The translations under genes and the position numbers were made by a program. Positions 18,165 through 26,002 of a stretch of DNA of 64,000 nucleotides are shown piece after piece; position 1 is the stretch's first letter, and each line of letters opens with the position of its first letter. The notes beneath the pieces are model-generated. The model had not been told where the DNA came from and ran no database searches. It saw only the letters and a program-made list of their open reading frames with translations. This DNA comes from Gemmatimonadaceae bacterium (GTDB lineage: Bacteria > Gemmatimonadota > Gemmatimonadetes > Gemmatimonadales > Gemmatimonadaceae), in NCBI GenBank assembly GCA_020846935.1, contig JADLCY010000010.1, positions 238,897 to 302,896 of the forward strand, read 5' to 3'.

Positions 18165-18731
18165 ATGAACTGGCGACGGGCGTCGATCGCCGGCGCGATC
18201 GCTCTGCCGATCATTGCGCTGCTCGCGTACGGTACGACGCGCGATCCCAAGGCCGTTCCCTCGCAGCTCCCGGGGCGTCAGGCGCCGGACTTCGCCCTGC
18301 CGATCTTCGCGAAGGGTGAGGCCAGCCAGGCGCGTGCCGAAGGTGACACGGTACGCCTCTCGCAATTCCAGGGGCAGGTGGTGGTTCTCAACTTCTGGGC
18401 GTCCTGGTGCCTCCCCTGCCGCGCCGAGCACCGCGCGCTCTCTGACGCCGCGGTCGACTACGAGAAACAGGGCGTGAAGTTCCTCGGCGTCCTCTACGAC
18501 GACACGCCGGACAACGGCAAACGTTGGATCGTGGAGATGGGCGGGCAGCCGTACCCTTCGCTTGAGGACTCCCGCAAGCGCACGGCGATCGACTACGGGC
18601 TCTACGGCGTGCCAGAAACGTTCTTCATCGGACGCGATGGGCGGGTGGCGTACAAGCACATCGGGCCCGTCACGGATGCGCTGCTGGCCGCGAAGCTCGA
18701 TTCCCTCCTTGCGACACCGCGAGAACCGTGA
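18165..18731 (+). CDS. ccmG: thiol:disulfide oxidoreductase CcmG/DsbE
   Basis: 188 residues from the ATG at 18165. The N-terminal helix (IAGAIALPIIALLAYG) anchors a thioredoxin domain outside the inner membrane. The active site is WCLPC (Cys82, Cys85), preceded by VVVLNFWAS, and the cis-Pro region is YGLYGVPETFFIGRDG, both typical of TlpA/CcmG proteins. It keeps the apocytochrome CxxCH thiols or CcmH reduced for haem ligation. It follows ccmF by 10 bp and shares the A of its stop with the start of ccmH. Confidence 0.94.
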   Translation: MNWRRASIAGAIALPIIALLAYGTTRDPKAVPSQLPGRQAPDFALPIFAKGEASQARAEGDTVRLSQFQGQVVVLNFWASWCLPCRAEHRALSDAAVDYEKQGVKFLGVLYDDTPDNGKRWIVEMGGQPYPSLEDSRKRTAIDYGLYGVPETFFIGRDGRVAYKHIGPVTDALLAAKLDSLLATPREP

Positions 18732-19156
18732 TGTCGATGTGGACCGTGTTGGCCCTGGTTGCCGCGCTCCAACAGCCGCGTGCGCCGGTACCGGCGCCCG
18801 CGCCAATCATCGCGCGCGATTCAACGCTTGACCGCGTGGCGCGCGAGGTCTCCTCTGGGTTGCGGTGCCCGGTGTGTCAGGGCCTGTCGATCCAGGACTC
18901 GCCCGCGGATCTCGCCGTGGAAATGAAGCACCTGGTCCGCGAGCAGCTCGCCCAGGGCCGGACGCCTGACCAGGTACGGGCCTATTTCATCGAGAAGTAC
19001 GGTGAGTGGGTGCTGTTGGAACCGGAGCCACAGGGATTCAATCTCCTCGTGTATGCCCTGCCGCTGCTGCTGCTCACCGCCGGCGGCTATGTGGTGGTGC
19101 GATTCGTTCGTCGGCACGTGGATCCTGGCGTGCCATCGGCCGGCCAGGGACGCTGA
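18731..19156 (+). CDS. ccmH: cytochrome c maturation protein CcmH (CycL-type)
   Basis: 141 residues. A cleavable or anchoring N-terminus, then the defining motif RCPVCQGLSIQDSPADLA (Cys46, Cys49), the helical segment VREQLAQGRTPDQVRAYFIEKYGEWVLLEP, and a C-terminal membrane helix (LLVYALPLLLLTAGGYVVV). CcmH presents reduced apocytochrome to CcmF. No CcmI-like TPR extension is present. The ATG at 18731 overlaps the ccmG stop by one base; a GTG directly before it (18728) is an alternative. Last gene of the ccm operon. Confidence 0.94.
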   Translation: MSMWTVLALVAALQQPRAPVPAPAPIIARDSTLDRVAREVSSGLRCPVCQGLSIQDSPADLAVEMKHLVREQLAQGRTPDQVRAYFIEKYGEWVLLEPEPQGFNLLVYALPLLLLTAGGYVVVRFVRRHVDPGVPSAGQGR

Positions 19157-19211
19157 CGCGACAATCGTCGGGGCGGCGCGTGTGTCGCGCGCCCCGATCG
19201 GGGCCGCGTGT

Positions 19212-19239
19212 GTCAGGGCCGCGTCAGGACTACGTCAGG
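19212..19239 (+). promoter_or_regulatory. three GTCAGG boxes at 11-bp intervals, probable OmpR-family site
   Basis: GTCAGG occurs at 19212-19217, 19223-19228 and 19234-19239, exactly 11 bp apart, 62 bp before a sensor-kinase gene whose partner is an OmpR/PhoB-type regulator. Members of that family bind tandem direct repeats with 11-bp periodicity, so autoregulation is likely. The reverse box CCTGAC recurs with the same spacing at 21821-21837. Confidence 0.6.
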
Positions 19240-19300
19240 GCCACGCGGTGCTCGCGGCCACCCCGGGCGGGGACGTGGGTCGCTAACGTTCCGTACGACC

Positions 19301-20965
19301 ATGCCTGCCCGTCCGGGTACCCTCTCCCCATCGCGTGTCTCACTCGTCGTCGCCGTGGCGACGATGGTGGTGCTGCTCGCGGCGCTCCTCGCCTACGAGG
19401 CGCACAACGCGGCGCAGTCTCAGCGTCGCACGGCAGAGCGCGCCCTCCGCGAGTACGCGACCATGGCGGCCACCGAGTTTCGCGATCGCTTCCGCGAACG
19501 TTGGCTGGGTGAGGCGCGGCAGGCGTTAGGCGCGGCCACCACCGGGCTCGCGGTCTCACCGTTCGATCCGCTGGTCTCGCTCGCCGTGCTCGGGCAGTCG
19601 GCGGCCGGCGTCCTGCCGTGCCGCGCCGGCGTCAGTGATACGGACCGTCGGCTCGTGCGCGTCGATCTCCGATCAGGGGCGGTGGAGGTGCAGCCCGCCG
19701 CGCTCGCCGGCGCAGACCGCGACGCGCTGGCCGCCGCGGCGCGGCGCGCGGCGCAACGATTGCCGCCTCCCGAGGAGCCGTACCTGCTGACACGGGTCGG
19801 CCATGGCGCCGCGCAGCGCTTTCTGGTCATCGGAGTCCGCTTTGTGCGTTTGGGGGCGCCGATCGCACTGTATGCCTTCACGGTGTGTCCGTCGGCGCTC
19901 GGCACCGAGGTTCCGAGTCGTATCTACGTCGATGCGCCGCTGCTTCCGGCGTCCATCGTCGCCGCCCGTGAGAACCGCACCGTGCTCACCCTCGTGGTGC
20001 GCGACAGCGCAACCGACCTGTCGCGGTTCGGGGCGGACGAGGGCGCGTCGTCTCCCTACGTCGCGACCGTCGCGCTCGATGAGGCCGGCTTCGCCGCCAC
20101 GTTGGCCCTCCGCAACTCGGCGATCGGCAACGTGTCGGTAGGGTCGCCGTCGCGCAGTCGCGTGCCGCTGCTCATCGGGCTGCTCGCGCTGACCGCCGTG
20201 CTGGGGGCCGTGGCGCTCGTGCAGCTCCGTCGCGAACACGACCTGGCGCAGATGCGCGCCGACTTCACGTCGAGCGTGTCGCACGAGCTGCGCACGCCCC
20301 TCACCCAGATCATGCTCTACGGCGAGACATTGCTGCTGGACCGGGCGCCGACGCCTGCCGATCGCCGTGAGGCCGCGGAAACAATCGTGCGCGAAGCGGG
20401 TCGCCTGATGCACATGGTGGAAAACGTGCTTGCCTTCGGACGACAACGACGCGCCGTTCCCGCGCCGACGCTGGCCGGTGTGAACCTCGCGCCCGTGGTG
20501 CACGAAGCCGCGGCCATGCTGCAACCGCTGGCTGAAGCGTCAGGCGTGCGAATCGAGGTCGAGGTGGATGATCGGAGTCGCGTCACCGGTGAGCGTGCCA
20601 TGCTGCGTCAGGTGGTGCTCAACCTGCTCGACAACGCCATCAAGTACGGGGGGCGCGAGCGTCCCATCCGAGTCGTGGTGCGCGCGCGCGATGGCCGCAT
20701 GCGGATCCAGGTCATCGACGGGGGGCGCGGCGTTCCCCCCGAGGAGCGAGACCGCGTGTGGCTCCCGTACGTGCGGCTTCCCCACGCACAGGGGCAGGGT
20801 GGTACGGGGCTCGGCCTCGCGGTGGTACACGACCTGGTGAGCACGATGCGGGGGCGCGCCTGGATCGAGGAGAGTGAGGGGGGCGGGGCGACGTTTCTGG
20901 TGGAACTCGATACGGCGCCGCCGCCGCGACGCGAACGCGCGGAGCAGGCGCTGGTGGCGCGATGA
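19301..20965 (+). CDS. membrane sensor histidine kinase (OmpR-system)
   Basis: 554 residues. Topology: helix 1 (about 14-34), a periplasmic sensor region of about 250 residues without a domain I recognise, helix 2 (about 287-308), then HisKA with the acceptor His at about 327 in SSVSHELRTPLTQI and a HATPase with N box LNLLDNAIKYGG, G1 VIDGGRGVPPEE and G2 GGTGLGLAVVHDLV. There is no HAMP between helix 2 and HisKA. It overlaps the response-regulator gene by 4 bp. The sensor part contains Cys in PCRAGVSDTDRR and FTVCPSALG. The ATG at 19301 is preferred; a GTG at 19208 would run through the GTCAGG boxes. Confidence 0.92.
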   Translation: MPARPGTLSPSRVSLVVAVATMVVLLAALLAYEAHNAAQSQRRTAERALREYATMAATEFRDRFRERWLGEARQALGAATTGLAVSPFDPLVSLAVLGQSAAGVLPCRAGVSDTDRRLVRVDLRSGAVEVQPAALAGADRDALAAAARRAAQRLPPPEEPYLLTRVGHGAAQRFLVIGVRFVRLGAPIALYAFTVCPSALGTEVPSRIYVDAPLLPASIVAARENRTVLTLVVRDSATDLSRFGADEGASSPYVATVALDEAGFAATLALRNSAIGNVSVGSPSRSRVPLLIGLLALTAVLGAVALVQLRREHDLAQMRADFTSSVSHELRTPLTQIMLYGETLLLDRAPTPADRREAAETIVREAGRLMHMVENVLAFGRQRRAVPAPTLAGVNLAPVVHEAAAMLQPLAEASGVRIEVEVDDRSRVTGERAMLRQVVLNLLDNAIKYGGRERPIRVVVRARDGRMRIQVIDGGRGVPPEERDRVWLPYVRLPHAQGQGGTGLGLAVVHDLVSTMRGRAWIEESEGGGATFLVELDTAPPPRRERAEQALVAR

Positions 20966-21666
20966 GTCGCATTCTGATTGTGGAGGACAACGAGTCCCTG
21001 GCGCGCGGCCTGCGCAGCAACCTCGAGTTCGAAGGCCACGAAGTGGACGTGGCGGCGACGGCGACCGACGGGCTCCATCGCGCGCGCGCCGGCGGCCACG
21101 ACCTGATCATCCTCGACCTCATGCTGCCCGACGGAGACGGCTACCGGGTGCTGCGTGCGCTGCGCGAGGCCGGGCAGGAGACGCCGGTGTTGATCCTGAG
21201 CGCGCTTGGCGAAGAAGCGGACAAGGTGCGCGGGTTCCGCTTTGGCGCCGACGACTACGTGGCCAAGCCGTTCGGTCTGCTCGAGCTGATCGCACGCGTC
21301 GAGGCCCTGCTGCGGCGAGTGAGGCCGCGCGAGGTTCCTGGCAGCGTGCTCCCCCAACATGTGCAGAGCGGGGATCTCGCGATCGACATTGGCGGCCGCC
21401 GCGTGCTGCGCCGGGGCCGCGAGGTGCCGCTGCGTCCGCGGGAGTTCGACCTGCTCGTTGCCCTCGTGAGGCGCCACGGTGAGCTGGTCCCGCGCGTCGA
21501 TCTGCTGCGGGACGTGTGGGGCTATGATGACTCCGTCGTGAGCCGCACGGTGGATACCCACGTCGCGGAGCTGCGGCGCAAGCTGGAGGACGACCCCACG
21601 AACCCGCGCTACATCGTGACGGTGCTCAAGGGGGGATACCGCTGGGGCGAACGGGTCGGGGGGTGA
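20962..21666 (+). CDS. OmpR/PhoB-family response regulator
   Basis: 234 residues. Receiver domain: acidic pair in IVEDNES, phosphorylatable Asp52 in LIILDLMLPDGDGY, conserved Thr/Ser (LILSALGE) and Lys (VAKPFG). A C-terminal winged helix follows, with VPLRPREFDLLVALVRRHGELVPR and RTVDTHVAELRRKLEDDP...YIVTVLKGGYRW. It is translationally coupled to the kinase (ATGA overlap). It is the natural candidate for binding the 11-bp-spaced GTCAGG boxes at 19212-19239 and the reversed boxes at 21821-21837, which would place the downstream amino-acid permease in its regulon. Confidence 0.94.
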   Translation: MSRILIVEDNESLARGLRSNLEFEGHEVDVAATATDGLHRARAGGHDLIILDLMLPDGDGYRVLRALREAGQETPVLILSALGEEADKVRGFRFGADDYVAKPFGLLELIARVEALLRRVRPREVPGSVLPQHVQSGDLAIDIGGRRVLRRGREVPLRPREFDLLVALVRRHGELVPRVDLLRDVWGYDDSVVSRTVDTHVAELRRKLEDDPTNPRYIVTVLKGGYRWGERVGG

Positions 21667-21687
21667 CCACGGGCGGACGATGGGAGG

Positions 21688-21778
21688 TCCGGTGCGCCAT
21701 GGAATCTCACGATGGTTGCGCGGCCCGCGACGCGGTCCTCGTGGGCCTGCTCGCTCCGGTGCGCCATGGATTCTCACG
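21688..21778. repeat. two 24-bp direct repeats
   Basis: TCCGGTGCGCCATGGAATCT plus CACG at 21688-21711 is repeated at 21755-21778 with one change (A to T in GGAATC/GGATTC), start to start 67 bp. Each contains the palindrome CCATGG. They lie between the response regulator and the amino-acid permease; function unknown. Confidence 0.6.
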
Positions 21779-21820
21779 TGAATGGCGGCGTCCTCCGTGG
21801 GCGGTGCGTCGTCCGAGGGG

Positions 21821-21846
21821 CCTGACACGGGCCTGACCCCTGTCAG
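21821..21846 (-). promoter_or_regulatory. CCTGAC boxes at 11-bp spacing before the permease gene
   Basis: CCTGAC at 21821-21826 and 21832-21837 is the reverse complement of GTCAGG with the same 11-bp step as at 19212-19239; a partial inverse GTCAG follows at 21842-21846. Inferred second site for the adjacent OmpR-family regulator. Confidence 0.5.
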
Positions 21847-21905
21847 CGCGCTGAGGGCGCATGCTCAGGGCGTGCGGCATGCCGCCGCGCCACCGCCCCA
21901 CCTGC

Positions 21906-23348
21906 ATGTCGCTCTTCCTGCGCAAACCCGTCGCCGAACTCACGGCCGAAGCCGAGCGCGGCGTCCTCAAGCGGTCGCTGGGCCCGTTCAACCTCACCGC
22001 GTTAGGGATCGGGTCGATCATCGGCACCGGGATCTTCGTGCTCACCGGCACGGCGGCCTCGCAGAACGCCGGGCCTGCGCTGGTCCTCTCGATGCTCGTG
22101 GCCGCGGTGGCCTGCGGGTTCGCGGGGCTCTGCTACGCCGAGTTGGCGGCGATGATCCCGGTCGCCGGGAGCGCCTACACCTACGCGTATGCCACCGTCG
22201 GTGAGCTGATCGCCTGGATCATCGGCTGGGATCTCATCCTCGAATACGCGCTCTCGGCGTCCACCATCGCCGTGGGCTGGTCGGGCTACGCCGTGTCGCT
22301 CCTGCGCGACGTGGGGATCGAGCTGCCGGCAGCGCTCACCGCGGCGCCGGGCGTGACGGTGACCATGGCCAGTGGCAGCGTGGCCGGCGGCGTGTTCAAT
22401 CTGCCCGCGGCGCTGATCGTGCTCGCCGTCTCGGCGCTGCTGGTGGTCGGGATCAAGGAGAGCGCGAACGCGAACGCCGTGCTCGTGGTTGTGAAGTCGC
22501 TGGTCCTCGTCGTGTTCGTCGCCGCCGGTGTCGCCTACGTGCAAAAAGCGAACCTCACACCCTTCGTGCCGCCCAACACCGGCGTGTTCGGCGAGTTCGG
22601 CTGGAGCGGGGTGCTGCGTGGTGCCGGCGTCATCTTCTTTGCGTTCATCGGGTTCGATGCCGTGAGTACCGCGGCCCAGGAGGCCAAACAGCCGCAGCGG
22701 GACATGCCCGTCGCCATCCTGTCGTCGCTCGCGATCTGCACCGTCCTCTACGTCGCCGTGGCGATCGTGCTCACCGGCATCGTGCACTACTCCAAGCTCA
22801 ACGTGGCCGACCCGCTCGCCGTCGGCATCGATGCGACGGGGCTCACCTGGCTCAGCCCGTTCATCAAGGTGTCCGCCCTGTTCGGCCTCTTCAGCACGAT
22901 GATGGTCCAGTTGATCGGTCAGACACGCATCTTCTTCTCGATGAGCCGCGACGGACTGCTGCCCCCGCTGTTTGCGAGGGTCCATCCGCGTTTCCGCACA
23001 CCGCACGTGTCCACGATGCTGGTCGGCGTCATCATCTCGATCGCCGCCGGCCTGCTCCCGTTGCACCTGCTGAGCCAGCTCGTGAGCATGGGAACGCTGC
23101 TCGCGTTCGTGCTCGCGTGCATCGGCATCATCGTGCTGCGCAAGACCAACCCCGACGCTCCACGACCCTTCCGCACGCCGTGGATGCCGTGGACGCCGAT
23201 CCTCGGTGCCCTCACCTGTCTCGCGCAGATGATCGGCCTGCCATGGGCCACCTGGGAGCGGCTCTTCATCTGGCTGTTCATTGGGGTGGTCGTCTACTGG
23301 ACGTACGGTCGCCGGCATTCCACGCTGCGGAAGCGCGTGGGCGCGTAG
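21906..23348 (+). CDS. APC-superfamily cationic/branched amino-acid permease
   Basis: 480 residues from the ATG at 21906, which gives the family start MSLFLRKPVAELTAEAERG...LKRSLGPFNLTALGIGSIIGTGIFVLTG. Twelve or more membrane helices; the helix-1 substrate loop GIGSIIGTGIF and helix-6 region VIFFAFIGFDAVSTAAQEAKQPQRDMP are diagnostic of the CAT/YfnA-like branch, which imports amino acids with protons. A MFxHP-type region (FARVHPRFRTPHVSTM) is also seen. It probably comes under control of the two-component system upstream because of the CCTGAC boxes. A rare TTA codon lies at 22002 (GTTAGGG). Confidence 0.92.
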   Translation: MSLFLRKPVAELTAEAERGVLKRSLGPFNLTALGIGSIIGTGIFVLTGTAASQNAGPALVLSMLVAAVACGFAGLCYAELAAMIPVAGSAYTYAYATVGELIAWIIGWDLILEYALSASTIAVGWSGYAVSLLRDVGIELPAALTAAPGVTVTMASGSVAGGVFNLPAALIVLAVSALLVVGIKESANANAVLVVVKSLVLVVFVAAGVAYVQKANLTPFVPPNTGVFGEFGWSGVLRGAGVIFFAFIGFDAVSTAAQEAKQPQRDMPVAILSSLAICTVLYVAVAIVLTGIVHYSKLNVADPLAVGIDATGLTWLSPFIKVSALFGLFSTMMVQLIGQTRIFFSMSRDGLLPPLFARVHPRFRTPHVSTMLVGVIISIAAGLLPLHLLSQLVSMGTLLAFVLACIGIIVLRKTNPDAPRPFRTPWMPWTPILGALTCLAQMIGLPWATWERLFIWLFIGVVVYWTYGRRHSTLRKRVGA

Positions 23349-23477
23349 ACGGGAACGCTGCCGCCCAAACCCGCACCCCCAGGTCGGGGAGTTGCCCATG
23401 TTGCGGGGTATCATCCGGAACCAGACTCGATGCGGGTCGCGAGGTGCGGCCCATTGGCCCACGACGAGGAGGTTCCC

Positions 23478-24743
23478 ATGACCCCGGTCCCCGCAACGTC
23501 TGCAGCAGCCCCGACCGTCCCTGGCGCACGGTCCACCCGCCTTGGCCCCATCGTCGTGGCGACGGACGGCTCCACCGGGGCCGATGCGGCGGTGCGGGCC
23601 GCGGCCGAACTGGCGCGGCTCGAGCACGCGTCGCTGGTCGCACTCGCGGTGGTACCGCCCGCGCCAATCGTCGCGACAGAGTTTGGCATCCTCCTGCCGC
23701 CTGACGAGACGGAGACCGCGCGACGTGCCTCGATGCAGCAACGGGTCCAGGACCAGATCCGCGAGCTGGTGGGGGAGAGCCCACCGACCCGCGTCGAGAT
23801 GCGCGCGGGTGACCCGGCAACGTTCATTGCCCGCGCTACCGATGAGCTGGACGCGCGGCTCGTGGTGATCGGGATCGGGCGCCACGACCTGCTCGATCGA
23901 TTGTTTGGCGGAGAAACCGCACTCCACGTGCTGCGCCGGGCCCGTACGCCGGTTTTCATGGTGCCGCAGGGCTACGCGCATTCGCCCGCGCGACTGCTCA
24001 TCGCCACGGACTTCAGCCAGGCGAGCCTCGGCGCGGCGCAGGCCGCGCTCGACCACCTCCCTGGGATCCAGATCGTCTACCTCGCCCACGTTGCCCCGCG
24101 CGTCGACCTGCAGCCCGCGATCTATGCCGCCTGGATCACCGAATACGGATCCGGTGTCGATGCCGCCTTTGCGCGATTCCGCGCCGAACTCTCCGTGCCC
24201 GCCGGCGTCACGCTCGAGACCGTCACCCTTACGGGCTCGGCCTCGCGCGCGCTGCTCGATTTCGCGAAGTCGACCCACGTGGACGCGATCGTGACCGGGA
24301 GCCGGGGCCACGGATTGGTGGACCGTCTCCTGGTGGGCAGCACGGCCACGGCGCTGGTGCGCGGGGCGCAGTGTGCGGTGTTTGCCGTTCCCGGGAGCGC
24401 CGGCGAAGTCGGCGCCTTTTCGGCCGTACCCGATGCCGAGTGGACGCGCCGACTGGACGAATTCACGCGACACAACGCGGGACGTCCGGCGATCCTCGAA
24501 GTCGACGACCCGGAGATTGGCGCACAGGCGCAACACCGCGGCTATCCGTTCCAGGGGGCGGCGTGGGACCACCACGACCGCCGGATCGAGATCATGCTCG
24601 GCGAGCCGTCGTCCACGCGCCATCTCACGCGCGGAATCGGCGACGTACGCTCGGTGGACATCATGAAGGACTCTGCCGGCCACGACCTGGTGTTGCGTGT
24701 GGCGCATGGTGACGGCCAGACGATCCTGACATTGCTGCGCTGA
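23478..24743 (+). CDS. tandem universal stress protein fused to a DUF5335 domain
   Basis: 421 residues with a strong GAGGAGG ribosome site. Usp domain 1 (about 17-165) begins PIVVATDGSTGADAAVRAAAELA and has LVVIGIGRHDLLDRLFGGETALHVLRRARTPVFMV; Usp domain 2 (about 170-310) begins RLLIATDFSQAS and ends with the ATP-binding G-rich loop TGSRGHGLVDRLLVGSTATALV. The last ~100 residues (WTRRLDEFTRHNAGRPAILEV ... IEIMLG ... HLTRGIG) resemble DUF5335, normally a separate small protein. Domain 1 has a variant loop (IGRHDLLDRLFGGE). Probably a nucleotide-binding stress protein; the fusion could couple it to a DUF5335 partner function. It heads a group of signalling genes. Confidence 0.88.
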   Translation: MTPVPATSAAAPTVPGARSTRLGPIVVATDGSTGADAAVRAAAELARLEHASLVALAVVPPAPIVATEFGILLPPDETETARRASMQQRVQDQIRELVGESPPTRVEMRAGDPATFIARATDELDARLVVIGIGRHDLLDRLFGGETALHVLRRARTPVFMVPQGYAHSPARLLIATDFSQASLGAAQAALDHLPGIQIVYLAHVAPRVDLQPAIYAAWITEYGSGVDAAFARFRAELSVPAGVTLETVTLTGSASRALLDFAKSTHVDAIVTGSRGHGLVDRLLVGSTATALVRGAQCAVFAVPGSAGEVGAFSAVPDAEWTRRLDEFTRHNAGRPAILEVDDPEIGAQAQHRGYPFQGAAWDHHDRRIEIMLGEPSSTRHLTRGIGDVRSVDIMKDSAGHDLVLRVAHGDGQTILTLLR

Positions 24744-24858
24744 GCAGGCCGGGTTCGGCACAGCCGCTGGAGGGTGCGGCCCAGGGCGCGGGGCGTAGGG
24801 TTATTCCTGACGGGAAACGGGTGGGCTCCCGACACTGCCTGGTCCTGACCGGCGCCAT

Positions 24859-24875
24859 CCTTTGGAGCACAAAGG
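24859..24875. promoter_or_regulatory. dyad CCTTTG-N5-CAAAGG upstream of the NarX/NarL-like pair
   Basis: A perfect 6-bp inverted repeat with a 5-bp spacer, 31 bp before the kinase start. It fits a NarL-family dimer site and could be autoregulatory for the regulator at 26003-26665. No second copy was seen in the window. Confidence 0.4.
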
Positions 24876-24906
24876 GTCGGCCCGTTTCGGCCCACGCACC
24901 GCGACC

Positions 24907-25992
24907 ATGACAGCACTCTCCGAACCACGAGAAACCGGGTCGGCCGCAGCTCCCGTTTCGGGCGTGATGCGGCGGATGCTCGCGGCGCCACTGGTACTCA
25001 AGCTTGCCGGCACGAACGCGGTGATCGTGATCGCGGCGATCGCCGGTCTCGTGGTGACGAGTACGCGTGGCATTGATGGGTCGCGAGGGCTCGCGGTGGT
25101 CGGCTCGGCACTCTTCACCAGTCTCGTCGTGAGTATCGGTCTTGGCGTGCTCGCGCTCGGCCCGCTCCGCCAGATCGAGCGAACACTCGAGCGGTTCCGC
25201 AGCGGTGACGCGGGTGCGCGCGTACCTGAGATGCCGCTTGCCGATGGCGACATGCGGCGCGTGGCTCGTACGCTCAACGCGATGTTCGACGAAGTGCTGC
25301 GCGATCGCGATCGGTTGCACCAGCTTGCGCAGCGTGTCGTGACGCAGGGCGATCGCGAGCGCAGCCAGCTGGCGCGCGATCTGTACGACTCGACGGCGCA
25401 GTCGATTACGGCGGCGTTGCTCGAACTGCGCGCGGCATCCGCCACCACGCGCGATGCCGCGGCGCGCGAGCGACTCGAACGCGTTCGACGCATTGCGTCC
25501 GACGTCCTCGACGAGATTCGCGCGGTCTCACAGGCGGCGCATCCGCGCCTGCTCGAAGACGAGGGGCTCGGGGCCGCGCTGCACCAATTGGTCAAGGAGT
25601 ACGGCGATATGGGCACGTCGCGGGTGTCGCTGGATGCTGACGCAGACATGGCCGATGTTCGCGATGGGGCGGGGGCGTTGGTGTACCGCGTCGCGCAGTC
25701 GGCGCTGCGCGAGGCCGTCATGGTGCGCGACGCGACCGCGGTCGCCGTGTCGCTCGGCTTCGCGGATGGCGCACTCCACCTGGCGATCGAGGACAACGGC
25801 CGATTCGACCACCGGGTTCCCACCGACGCCGAAGCCATCGAGTCGATCCGCCAGCGCATCGAACTGGCGGGGGGCTCATTGCAGCAGACCTGGGACGCAG
25901 GGCGCGCGCGCACGCGGCTCGTGCTGCCGCGTCGTCCACGCTCCACCGTTGCCCAGCCGTACCTGGCGGGCGCGGCATCCACTCCTGCCTGA
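24907..25992 (+). CDS. NarX-like sensor kinase lacking the phospho-acceptor His
   Basis: 361 residues. Two N-terminal helices (about 32-52 and 63-82) with a very short periplasmic loop, a HAMP-like segment (LGPLRQIERTLERFRSGDAGARV), then a HisKA_3-type helix. The usual ERxRIARELHD motif reads ERSQLARDLYDSTAQS, so the acceptor position is Tyr160. The ATPase domain is also altered: ALREAVMV replaces ALTNAxKH (N-box Asn lost) and the G1 box is IEDNGRFD without the second Gly. It is followed after 10 bp by a NarL-type regulator. It is therefore likely a pseudokinase that senses or scaffolds rather than phosphorylates, unless Tyr is used. The gene itself looks intact, with normal codon use. Confidence 0.85.
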   Translation: MTALSEPRETGSAAAPVSGVMRRMLAAPLVLKLAGTNAVIVIAAIAGLVVTSTRGIDGSRGLAVVGSALFTSLVVSIGLGVLALGPLRQIERTLERFRSGDAGARVPEMPLADGDMRRVARTLNAMFDEVLRDRDRLHQLAQRVVTQGDRERSQLARDLYDSTAQSITAALLELRAASATTRDAAARERLERVRRIASDVLDEIRAVSQAAHPRLLEDEGLGAALHQLVKEYGDMGTSRVSLDADADMADVRDGAGALVYRVAQSALREAVMVRDATAVAVSLGFADGALHLAIEDNGRFDHRVPTDAEAIESIRQRIELAGGSLQQTWDAGRARTRLVLPRRPRSTVAQPYLAGAASTPA

Positions 25993-26002
25993 CGAGGGAC
26001 AG

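Noticed and set aside
22002..24761. 919-codon open frame on the minus strand
   Set aside because: It is antisense to the permease and Usp genes, is Arg/His/Asp-rich with no hydrophobic core pattern, and mirrors the third-position GC of the real genes.
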